From contig CM044964.1 in the NCBI GenBank assembly GCA_024516035.1, positions 10,197,624 through 10,261,623 on the forward strand: DNA of 64,000 nt, in the 5' to 3' direction. Below are positions 22,454-34,700 of this stretch, piece by piece. A program made the translations under genes and the position numbers. The notes beneath the pieces were generated by a model. That model saw only the letters and a list, made by a program, of their open reading frames with translations, was not told where the DNA came from and did no database searches. The DNA comes from Bactericera cockerelli (lineage: Eukaryota > Arthropoda > Insecta > Hemiptera > Triozidae). Positions within the stretch are counted from its first letter, which is position 1, and each line of letters begins with the position of its first letter.

Positions 22454-22739
22454 ATGAAGAACATATCGAACATAACCCCCTTCTCTATCACCGACATACT
22501 TCTGAGGCGGGGTCCAAACGGGGGTCACAAAATCTCGCCCGGGGGTCATAAAATATCTTCTGGGGGTCATAGGATTTCTCTCGGGGAACAAAAAACTCAC
22601 GAGGACTGGCTACGAAGAGGACTTGATGATCAAACTGAAGATTGTGACGCCACCCGGATCGAACCTGGGACCTTGGCTCAGAGCGCCGGTGAAGTGCTGG
22701 ACATGTCACGGCGAAGAGTACCTGGGTCTAGTCCAACTG
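22454..22739 (+). CDS. bap: bagpipe homeobox gene, exon 1
   Basis: The ATG at 22454 starts a frame with TPFSITDIL at residues 8-16. This is the TN/eh1 repressor motif at the N-terminus of NK-2-class proteins, which recruits Groucho; Drosophila bap and vertebrate NKX3.2 carry it in the same place. The exon ends at CTG|GTAAGA after 22739 in phase 1, exactly what exon 2 needs. A nearer, weaker donor (22688) has the same phase. Residues about 28-45 hold three imperfect GGHKIS-type repeats. The 3' third contains, in antisense, a perfect tRNA B box (GGTTCGATCC), so it may derive from a SINE. Start choice: the motif sits right after this ATG, as in homologs. Confidence 0.82.
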
Positions 22740-25700
22740 GTAAGATGTTTTTTGTTGTTGCTGATTTCATACTTTTTTCAGGTATTTCTTGAAATTTCGG
22801 GGGTGATATTCTCCCTAAAACTACCGCCCTGGCTACGCGTTTGCTCGGGGAACAAGACCCTTTGAGGTGTGGAGCTTCCCTTGCGGGATGTACCTGGCAC
22901 TTAAGCCTCGACCGTCCACACGGCAGACAACGGTACGCTTGTCTAGAATGTTTTTGGGTCGTCAGAAGCCACTCCGCCAGAGTGGCGGAGTGACGGTCAA
23001 CAAATCTTCCTACTTCGGGACGGCACGGGCTTTACACTCATCCAGCGGAGCCCTACTTAATTCAGACCCCACTTATCACATCCAATAATTATTGAACTAG
23101 TCACATCCACCAATTAGTGAACTAGTCACATCCACCAATTAGTGAACTAGTCACATCCACCAATTAGTGAACTAGTCACATCCACCAATTAGTAAACTAG
23201 TCACATCCACCAATTAGTGAACTAGTCACATCCACCAATTAGTGAACTAGTCACATCCACCAATTAGTGAACTAGTCGCATCCACCAATTAGTGAACTAG
23301 TCACATCCACCAATTAGTGAACTAGTCACATCCACCCATTAGTGAACTAGTCACATCCACCAAAATTGAACTAGTCACATCGTTAAGGCGCTATTCTGAT
23401 AGATGCAATGTGCGAAGGGATAGGTATAATAATAAAATCGCCTTATGAATACTGACCGACTAGTACTTTATAAATCTTATTGTTGGAGCAGTAACGACTA
23501 GGTTATAAGGCCCATTGTTGGAGCAGTAAGACCAAGACATAGATGATCATCTAGTCAATGGGTGGAAAACTTGTCATGTCCCAGCTGAGTTTCGAACCTC
23601 GAGACTCTAGACTAGTAAAGACCATACAAACGTCTTGACCATTGAGCTGGGGGACAAGGGTCTATTCTCAATTGGTTCGTATCCCAATATCCCATTGGCG
23701 TTACAAGATCAATCCTTTCAATAGGATCTCTTAGGGCTGAATTTTAAAACAGGATTAGATTTGATCTAAGTGGTCACTATCCCTTAACTCGGGCTATAGT
23801 AAGGTGTGATTGGTTTTAACTCCCGCACTTGAAGGCGTGTCAAGCATAGCATAGTTTTAATGTTGTTTCATGATGTGGCCCTAAGTATGACTTGCTTCAT
23901 AATGTGGTCCTCAGTGGTAAGTAGTAGAGAAAGTTTCTACATGTAATAGGTAATTATTTTGTGTATTTCTAGTTGTTTCTAAATATGTATATTAAATCAT
24001 TATCATCATCATCATTATCATTGTGTAGCCTTGTCGATTTCGACGGTTGCCAAACACAATAGTGCAGCATATACAAATATACATATTAGATACCTACAAT
24101 TAAACATAAGCCTATTAGTGTACCTACAATAGTATTTCTAGTTATATTACCTAAATATTTCACTTGATACCCTATTTTTCTCAAGTATAGGTAATAGTGT
24201 AATAAAGATATACAATAAAATATAATCCTCTTAGGACCTACCATTGTAAGTATAGTTATTCCTATATTTTTTACCTTTTGAATTCACTTCCCTCTCAAAA
24301 GATCTCACATTCACCTGAATGTGTGACTTTTTGTATTTGGTGTTGGATCTAAAGAGTCAAAAGCCTAACCGTGTGAATTCAGAAGAGAAATGTTGGACTC
24401 ACAAATTACCTGTACCTTTTATTTCACGCTCCCTCTAATCCCTCTTAGAAGCTGGGAATTTTGGGCTAGGCACTTGTTAGATGTGTGATGTCTTTGTATT
24501 TTAAGTAGTTTTCATTTATTTTATTTATGGTGTCATTGGTGGCGCTTTAACAAGGGATATTTTTCTTTGTTTTGGTCAGGTGCAAATCTTTTGTCCTATC
24601 TATAGGTAAGTGTCGCTTTGGTGTCTTTGTATTTTAAGTAGTTTTCACTTTTTTAAGGTGACATTGGTGGCGCTTCAACAAGAGATATTTTGCTTTGTTT
24701 TGGTCAGGTGCGAATCTTTTGTAACATCTATGTATAAGTAGTGTCGCTTTGATAAGTGCCAGAATGTTTGGGCTGACCACTCCTTCACCTATAATTATAT
24801 TTAGTAACTGATACGTTACAAAAGTCTTTTCTCTTGATCTTACACTCAGGAAGGTATTCTTTTTAAGTGAACTCTAGACCGAGAGAGTTCTCAATCTATC
24901 GCATTTCAACAGATCCGACGGAACATGAATAATTGAAAGAAAAAAGTCTTTACATCTGACTTAAAGGAATACATAAAAAATAAAGACAATGCCAATTATG
25001 AACAAGTTTGAACAATTTTTTTTATTATTATTATTATTTCGCAAATATTTTTGCCTTTTATTAAAAAAAATCAGTTTTTCTCCACTCATCTCCTTATTGA
25101 GCTTGTCCTTGAAACGCCTTCTTTTAATGTCATGTCTTCCTAGAACTTGAAATTTTGATGCTTAAAATTTTAAATTCTAGCAGGACTTCATGCTGCCATA
25201 CAGGCGCGTGCCTGGCTAGTGTTGAACAATTTTGATTTATGAACAAGAAAAAAAAAAAAAAAAAAAACATTTTTATGTTTACCCAGGACAAAAATAATAG
25301 AACGAAATCAATCAAAAAAAAAAAAAAAAAAAACTTCGATGAAACTTATTGAGGTAAAACGTATTAAAAGTATAAAAATAATCAATTTTATACCAGAAAA
25401 CCTTCATAAAAACTTATTTTTCTCTATTAAGAACATTATTGTTCACCCAGGACAGTAAATAATAGGAAGAAATCAAAAAGAGCTTCGATGTCTCTTCTTA
25501 TATTGATGTAAAAAGTATTAAAAGTATAAAAATAATCAAATTTATACATTTTTCATCTATTATTATTAATTATTATCATTACCTTTGTTTTTTTTACTTT
25601 CTTCTACCTATTCTCTATTATCATCACTTTTACATTGGAGGATCCATTACAAACATTGCACGCCGTCGAAGGCATTAAACTTTTCAAAGTTCTCTTTCCG

Positions 25701-28700
25701 GTTGTGACGACACGGCGATAGGAGTGGAGGGGAGGGAGGAGGGGGTAGGAGGGGGGGGGGAGGGGGTTTGTAAAAGACAGGATGCTTTTAAGCTAATCAC
25801 AACGTTGACACCATCACAGGGTTACAGAGAGGTACCATTATACACGAAAACGTCGAAATGGGTACCTTATACAGGGTGGTCCCGAAACATGGTGACAACG
25901 GCCAACTGATGATGCATTGGACCATTTCCAACAAAAAATATACCCATACAAAAAGGTCGACCTCTGTAGCATGTATATCAATCAAGTATATAAGCGGTTG
26001 GTTATACATATACTTTATACTGGGTATGCGGAATTCACGATTTCATTTTTTTTAATATATATAATTATATAATATTGTTAGATATATTTTTATTTTAAAA
26101 AAAGAACAGAACATTCTCATCATCTAATTTTCAATGTACGAAAGCGCAGCTCCGTCTTCAAATCCATACGAGGTTAGCTTGTATCTCGTGCCTCGTATTC
26201 GCACGATTTCATAATAAGATTAATACATACCTATCAGTAAACCCAGCTCAATTTTGAAAAAAAAAAAAAAAAAAAAAACCGACCGAAAGCAATACTTTCT
26301 ATTCCTTATAGGTAATAGAAAGTAAATACTTCCGATTTCTAAAATTAGAATTTTCTCGGAAATAAAAGAAAGTTATGATAAAAAATAAAACCTGCCTTGA
26401 TAAATTTTTTACCAGGACTCGAAGGCCAATCTCCAGAATACGAGCCTTATCGAACTCTTAGAGTTAATAGCTCTTTTAATAGAACTCTTTTAATTTATTT
26501 ATTTAGAAACTCTTTATTAGTAGAACATATACGAGTATAACATATACGAACATATACGAGTAAAATATACACATAATATGTCCTAACTAAAGGGCGGGGT
26601 TATTGCCTATGGCAATCTCTTCCACCCAACCCTTAATGGTAACTTATTATTTTTTTTTGTATAGGATACCATATGATTGTTATAAACAATCAACAATTAC
26701 TGGTACTGGTGGTACTATTTTTCATTCGTCCAAATAATAATTCGCATTCCATAGTAGGTACCTCTGTATTACATAGTTAGTATGGTATATTACTTGTTTA
26801 TATAATTTAGGTGTCTAAGTTTAACCCTATGGACAGTGAATTTTTGAACACATAAACTCCGTAGTCCGTACATACTGTATGCTGTCAAGAACCATTTATA
26901 ATTTTATGTATAGTAACCATGTGTAACGACCTATATTGATAGTAAAACTTCTCACTAAAAGCGGAACCAAATTGATTGTAAAGTTGTGAACTTTGGGGTA
27001 GATAAATGTACATTATACAATACTCTGTATAGAGTAGGCAGATAGTGTATACTTACCTCCAAGAATATGATATAATTATGGATATAGCTACCTATTCCTG
27101 GAAATATACAGGGTGTCCAAGTTTTATTTTTAGACAATTTTAGAATCAACTCCAGGAGACATTGTAAGACTAAAATCATCTTAGGTAATTTTTGAAAAAT
27201 TAAAAAAAAAAAATTAATTAAATAAAAAGTTTTTACCTGAAAACTAAACTTGAACTTGTGGAAAAGATGTGAAAATGTTTCTCATGTCTTTGTGTAGGTA
27301 TTATGATTTACTGAGTAAATTTCCTAAGGAAATACCTAAAACCTAACATTTGTACCTATTTGGTTTCAAAACTAACTAATTATTTTGTTCATATCTCCGT
27401 TCGACGACGTATTTCGAAAAATGATCTGAGATGATCTATTTTCTTAAAAAAGTCATAAAGTTTATATTTGTTCTCAAATTTCCTATAAAAAAACTTGGGA
27501 CACCCTGTAGATAGGTAGGTAATAAGTATGAATACACAGGATATACGGAAGTAGTAACTATCCATGTCTCACCACCTTCATAGATAATAGAAAACTAAAC
27601 TCCTCACTAAAAGCTTCTGTGGAGGTCTAATGGAGGCAGGGAGGTGAAGCAGGGAGATGGAGGTGTGGAGGTGAAAATGTCAGGGAATTCACTAGATTAT
27701 TATTATTAGATGGTACCACCAGCGCCAGTGTCAAACACTGTATACTTTGTTCTACGTCTTCGGATATAGATAAATGGCTCTTCCACTGATAGATAGTGGA
27801 GCTCAACGTTTTTTTTTTTTTGTTTTGCATAAAGGTTATGAACAGGGAGTAGACCACCAGTCTGGCTGGGGGACTGTAAACAGGGAGTAGACCATCATTG
27901 ACTTGGTTCTGGGGGCCCTTGTCAATTATTAGCCTCCTTGTAAAGACAGTGGTAGAAGTGCTGAGTCATTCCTCCACTGTCTGGCTACCATCGTGCACGA
28001 TGACGCCACCCTATGATGACGAAAGGTTATTTTTGAGAGGGCTGTTTTACTCTCCATTTACAAATCAGCTCACCACAGTACCAGCGCTCACCCAGCCTGA
28101 GTTGTGCCGATAATAGGTTTGACCTTTTGTTGTTGTTTGACCTTTTTTCACTTTGCCTTTTCCAAAGCCTACTTCTCAGGGGTCAGCATTGTTTAACCTT
28201 TCCCTACTGGCACTCCTAATTCCATGTCTATTTTAATTAACCTAGACCTTGTTTAGACTGCTAAACTAAAGCTTATAGTCTCACTTCGGCAGTATAAACA
28301 AGGTAATTTCTATTCTATTCTATCCTAATAAAACCTTCTTTTAGAGTGGGGTCGATTTTTGTTACCGGCCCCCATGTCGGGGCCAGGGGGGCCAACTTCA
28401 TTTTTTTAAATACGAACCCCCACCTTGCGATACATTTTCGGAAAGCACTTTAAATAAGAAATACATTGGTGCAAATTTTATTTTTTTAATATTAACTGTT
28501 TGCAAATGGCGTCCAACTTTGTGTATGCAGTAAAGTCTGGAAACCCCTGAATATCTTTTCAAAGGGCTTTCTCAGGAAATTTAAAACTGTGCACGGTAAG
28601 TTGGGGTAATTAAACCTTTCCAAAAATGTATCGCAAGGTGGGGTTTCGTATTTTAAAAAATGAAGTTGGCCTCCCAGGCCCCGACATGGGGGCCGGTAAA

Positions 28701-31700
28701 AAAAATCGTTCCCATTCTAAAATAAGGTCTAATTACCAAGGATTACCGTACACAATTTTAAAATTACTAAGAAAGCCCCTTCGAAAGATATTCAGGGGTT
28801 TCCAGACTTTACTACATACACAAAGTTGGACGCCATTTGCAAACAGTTAATATTTAAAAAATAAAATTTGCAACAATGTATTTCTTATTTAAAGAGCTTT
28901 CCAAAAATGTATCGCAAGGTGGGGGTTCGTATTTAAAAAAATGAAGTTGGCCCCCCTGGCCCCGACATGGGAGCCGGTAACAAAAATCGACCCCACTCCA
29001 AAAGAAGGTCTTATTAGCACGGTTTACCATACAAAATTTTAATTTTACCGAAGAAGCCATTCGAAAGTTATTCAGGGGTTTCCAGACTTTTGCCCCACCC
29101 TGTATTTATTAACACATTTTAAACCAAGCTTCAATTTTATCATTTCTAGTAAGTCTTAAATGAACTAAAACTCCCCCTACATATATTTCCCTATAACGTA
29201 GGTTACCTATATTTTTCCCTATAAATGAATTAAAATATATGTTTTTTAATAATTATTTTCCGTGTCTTTTTCTGGTTCTTTTTATATTTTTTGTGTTCCG
29301 TGTCTTCTTCTGGTTCTTTTTATTATTTTTTTGTGTTCCGTGTCTTCTTCTGGTTCTTTTTATATTTTTTGTGTTCCGTGTCTTCTTCTGGTTCTTTTTA
29401 TATTTTTTGTGTTCCGTGTCTTCTTCTGGTTCTTTTTATTTTTTTTTTGTGTTCCGTGTCTTCTTCTGGTTCTTTTTGTATTTTTTTGTGTTCCGTGTCT
29501 TCTTCTGGTTCTTTTTATTTATTTTTTTGTGTTCCGTGTCTTCTTCTGGTTCTTTGTATATTTTTTGTGTTCCGTGTCTTCTTCTGGTTCTTTTTATATT
29601 TTTTGTGGTTCGTGTCTTCTTCTGGTTCTTTTTATATTTTTTGTGTTCCGTGTCTTCTTCTGGTTCTTTTTATATTTTTTGTGTTCCGTGTCTTCTTCTG
29701 GTTCTTTTTATATTTTTTGTGTTCCGTGTCTTCTTCTGGTTCTTTTTATTTTTTTTTTGTGTTCCGTGTCTTCTTCTGGTTCTTTTTTATTTTTTTTTTG
29801 TGTTCCGTGTCTTCTTCTGGTTCTTTTTATATTTTTTGTGTTCCGTGTCTTCTTCTGGTTCTTTTTTTTTTTTTTTTTGTGTTCCGTGTCTTCTTCTGGT
29901 TCTTTTTGTATTTTTTTGTGTTCCGTGTCTTCTTCTGGTTCTTTTTATTATTTTTTTTTGTGTTCCGTGTCTTCTTCTGGTTCTTTTTATATTTTTTGTG
30001 TTCCGTGTCTTCTTCTGGTTCTTTTTATATTTTTTGTGTTCCGTGTCTTCTTCTGGTTCTTTTTATATTTTTTGTGTTCCGTGTCTTCTTCTGGTTCTTT
30101 TTATATTTTTTGTGTTCCGTGTCTTCTTCTGGTTCTTTTTATATTTTTTGTGGTTCGTGTCTTCTTCTGGTTCTTTTTATATTTTTATGTCTTTTTTTAT
30201 TATTGTAATTTTGGTGGGGGGTAAGATGGTGATCCCCCCCTCGGCCTCCTCATCACCCCTTATAGCCGAACCCTGTCCTCCTTAAGATTTTGATTAATAT
30301 TGCATGCTTCAGGTAATCCATAGACAACAGGAACAATAACGCAGGAACAAAATAACAGTAAAACGAATAAAATAAAACAGAAAACTTGGATAACAGAATA
30401 TAAACTGGAAAACAGGAACAAAGAAATGAACAACGAACGAATTTGGAGAGAAATTTTGACACGACAGGTAATTTTGATGTGAATTGAATATGTATTTTAG
30501 TGTGAAGAACAATGTTTGTATCTATGAACTGATTTTTATTTAAAAGTGAATGCGTTGTAGAGATGAAAATGTTGAACTGGCTAAAAAATCATAGTTAAAA
30601 ATTTAATGAAACTGGACACGTTTTCGAAAAACATTTTAGCTAGTAAACAAATAAATAAAGCTTTTAAGCCCAGATTATTTATTTATGTTATCTTATTTTG
30701 TTTGATCACTTTCGTGATATCACATTGACTCAAACTTGCTTTACTAAATTCACGCTGAAACCCGGACTTGAACCACGGACCTCCAGGTTACAAGTCCACC
30801 GCCTTCCACTTTATACGGAAGTAGTCCATCCCCAAATCTCTCTTTCAACAGTCACACAACGCACTCTGATTAGTTATTGATTGTGTTCAATTGAACACAC
30901 TCTGATTGGTGTTGCGCAGAGTTACGGTTGAAAAGGAGATTTGAAGATTCTGAGAGACAGCTTTCTGGAACCCTCATTCCACAAAGCTCTCTCACTCCCA
31001 AAGTCTCCAAATCTCTCTTTCAACCTTTAAAGTTCATTCACAAGGAGCAATCAGAGAGCGTTCTTTGGCAGTTGAAAGGAAAATTAAAAAAAAAGTTATC
31101 ACATTTGTGTTAATTACTGTCGTGGAAGAGATTGCCACAGGCAATAACCCTGCCCTTTAGGTAGGACATTAGCTTCATTTTCTTTTTTGTTCTTGTTTCT
31201 TTGCTCAATCTATTTATTTTTTCTTTTATTTATTTATTTTTATTTATTTACACTTTATTAGATAATAGGACATATACAATACAAATAATTACAAACGAAA
31301 ATACAAAATACAATATAACAAAAATAAAGAATAAATAAATAAATAAATATATACAAATAATATATGTCCTAGCTAAAGGGCGGGGTTATTGCCTTAGGCA
31401 ATCTCTTCCACCCAACCCTTTCTTTATAATTTCTTTGTATTTTACTGTCTATATTTTTGTCTTACCTAATAAAGCATACTATGTATAATAATAATAATAA
31501 TAACCACTCAGATTCATTTTACTAAATCTACGCTGAAACCGGGACTTCAACCACCGACCTCCAGGTTACAAGTCCGCCGCCTTATCGATCAAGCTACTGA
31601 GGTCGGTGTTCCATCACCATGACATAACACGTGGATACGCAAAGTAAGTGCCCCAAAACAAGAGCCCTCTATTCCACGCCTGGTTACTGTTGACTCTCGG

Positions 31701-34700
31701 AGATCTTTGGTGCCCCATTAACCCACCACCCTCCGATATTAACCCCCTTCTTCTTTGATATCAACCCCCACCTCTCCTCTTCTGGTAATCATATCAATAA
31801 GTAATTTAATTGATAAACAATATCCAGTTTCCTCCCTGATCTGCAGTGCGGGAGCGCGGGGCACTCGATGGGTGAATCAGAATAGAGAGGATTCATCATC
31901 ATCATCATAGGGTGGCGTCATCGTGAACGATGGTAGCCAGACAGTGGAGGAATGACTCAGCACTTCTACCACTGTCTTTACAAGGAGGCTAATAATTGAC
32001 AAGGTCCTTCAGAACCAAGTCAATGTGGTCTACTCCTTGTTTATAGTTCCCCAGCCAGACTGCTTGTCTACTCCCAGTTTATAGTCCCCCAGACTGCTGG
32101 TTTCCTCCCTGTTTATAGTCCCCCAGCCAGACTGCTGGTCTACTCCCTGTTTATAGTCTCCGGACTCTTAACCTGATTGACCCCGTAGTTCTAGAACCGA
32201 GTATCTATATATAAATGTCAAAGTCACTGACTGACCACTCACTGACTGATCATCGCTCTACAGCCCAAACCGTAAGTCCTAGGAAGCTGAAATTTGGTAG
32301 GTAGCTTTGTCTTATAGTCTAGATGTGCAATAAGACGGGATTTTTCGAAATTCCCACTACAACACCTGCCATTGGCGAAAAAGAATTTTTTGCTTTCACG
32401 GCCATGCCTCGGCCCGCAAAGCGGGCGACAGCCCGCTAGTTTCAAATAAAATGGCCGAGTTGAGGGACAATTTGGCTTATCTTATTTTTAATGCTGCTTT
32501 ATAATTCAGCCCTGAATGTTGTTCGATTTGCGGCTTGCGATGTAAAATTCCGTAAATTGTCAAAGATAAAAGCCCTAATCTAACATCAGTTCATTGTCTA
32601 ACGTGGGTTAATTGCCCATTTATGTTGAGCCAAAAGGCAAAACTAAATGTATGTAATGTTCGAAAAAAAAAAAAAAAAAAAAAGATGAGACACTCCACTG
32701 AAATAAAGAGACCATTCCAAAAATCCTTCAATCCCTCACCCGGCCTACTCTCCGTGATTTCAAGTTTGTTTACTCTCTCCTGCGTATGATAGTTGACCTG
32801 TGTTTACACTCTGTACAGGACTTTATACAGGGTGTTACAGTCGAACCTGAACGTCAGAGGACTCAAGGGACAGGATTTTTTTCTCATATACAGGTGTCTC
32901 TTACAAAGAGATTATTTTTCCTTATATTAGAGAGGTAAATTAGACCTGGAAATTGTTCTCTCATATCGAGGTTTCTATTAAATCCAGTTCTCTTATATCC
33001 AGATTCGACGGTATTTATTTCTGTCAGCTCAGGTCCCTGCGTCATCTGTTTACGTGTGTGTAAAAGAGAACTGAAAAATATTTATATCTAATGAATTCGA
33101 AACCTCTTTATAATAAAATTAGAAACTTCTTTATAATAAAATTAGAAACTTATTAGAAACCTCTTTATAATAAAATTAGAAACCTCTTTTTAATAAAATT
33201 AGAAACCTCTTTATAATATTTTTTTTTTCCTCTGTCCCTTGCGTTCTATTATATCCAGGTTCGACTGTGGTAGACTTTTCTAATACTTCATAGAAAGTCC
33301 TCCCCCCCTTCCCTCCTCAAAAAGGAAGTGAGATAGAAGACAATCCCCGCTGCTCGAATCTTCAGAAGAACAACACATAGTTTGTTTACACTTTATCCTG
33401 ACTGAATAGATTGTTTATCGTGACTTAATAGATTGTTATCATGTTTATCCAAAGGTCTTGGATCTGAGGGAAGTTTATTGTATGTAGATTGAGCGTATGA
33501 TAATTATATCTCCGAAGATCTCTTTGTGCAACAGCAACCGCGCATTAACCCTGGGTTAAGTTACTGATTAAGAGAGAGGGGTTAGTTGATGGCATGGATA
33601 TTCAGAGCTATTACCTGCTGATGAGAGCAAATAAGATTAAAACAACTGTCCAAGTATGTTCTGATATTCATGTACATCTGGTACAACTTCTCACTTTTCT
33701 GTTTATACTGAAGTTGTGTTAATCCGGGGATTAATTTTTTTTTTTTTTTTTTTTTTGTGTTTTAAAAAGATGAGTGTTTCACAGCCGTTTTTATTTCGTA
33801 GCCATGAAACAGGAGCTACTGTAGACGCTTGTGGTCTGAGTTGTAGCCTACCCATCCCGTAGTATGCCTCCCCTCTGATGGGCGAGAAGTGACACAATAC
33901 TCCCCAATTGGGTGCTGGGTCAACACGAGCGCACCGGAAGGTATCCCTTACAAACAATTGTAACCAAATTAAGAATACAAATTTTTGTCGGCACGGGGGA
34001 TCGAACCCGGGACCTTCCGCATGGCAAGCCAGTGCTTAACCACTGAGCTAATCGCGCGCTCTAAATGCAGTATTAAGTTGGGTCATCAAACACAACATGA
34101 AGTTTTTCCCGTAGTATGCCTACATTGCCTACCCTCTGATGCGCGAGAAGTGACACAATACTTCCCAGGTTCTTTACAAACAACTGGAACCAAATTAAGA
34201 ATACAAATTTTTGTCGGCACGGGGGATCGAACCCGGGACCTTCGGCATAGCAAGCCAGTGCTTAACCACTGAGCTAATCGCGCGCTACTGGTCCATCCCT
34301 GATTCTTTCCCTTGAGAGAGTTTCGGAGGGTTAATATTGAGTGCTGTTCTCTGAAGAGTGATTGATGGCACTTTGGTTTCAATATGTTCTCATCTTCAAA
34401 TCACAAGGATAATCCGATAGTCCCTCTAATCCATAACAACAGCCCTCTCATCCCTCATATGGCCATACCTACTTCCTCACTCATCCTTAACTCTTATTTG
34501 AATAATATGATATCCCCAATCCCCCCACCTCTTTTTTCTAATAGCATAAACAAACGACCTCAGTAGCTTGATCGATAAGGCGGCGGACTTGTAACCTGGA
34601 GGTCGGTAGTTAAAGTTCCGGTTTCAGCGTAGATTTAATAAAGCTAGTTTGAGTAGTTGTGATAGCACGAAAGTGATTAACACAAATATGATAACTTTTT

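Noticed and set aside
23078..23390. CRISPR array
   Set aside because: Direct tandem 25-bp units without spacers, in a eukaryotic intron.
29239..30285. Three overlapping plus-strand open frames of 305-348 codons
   Set aside because: They are the same minisatellite read in three frames; composition is pure repeat.
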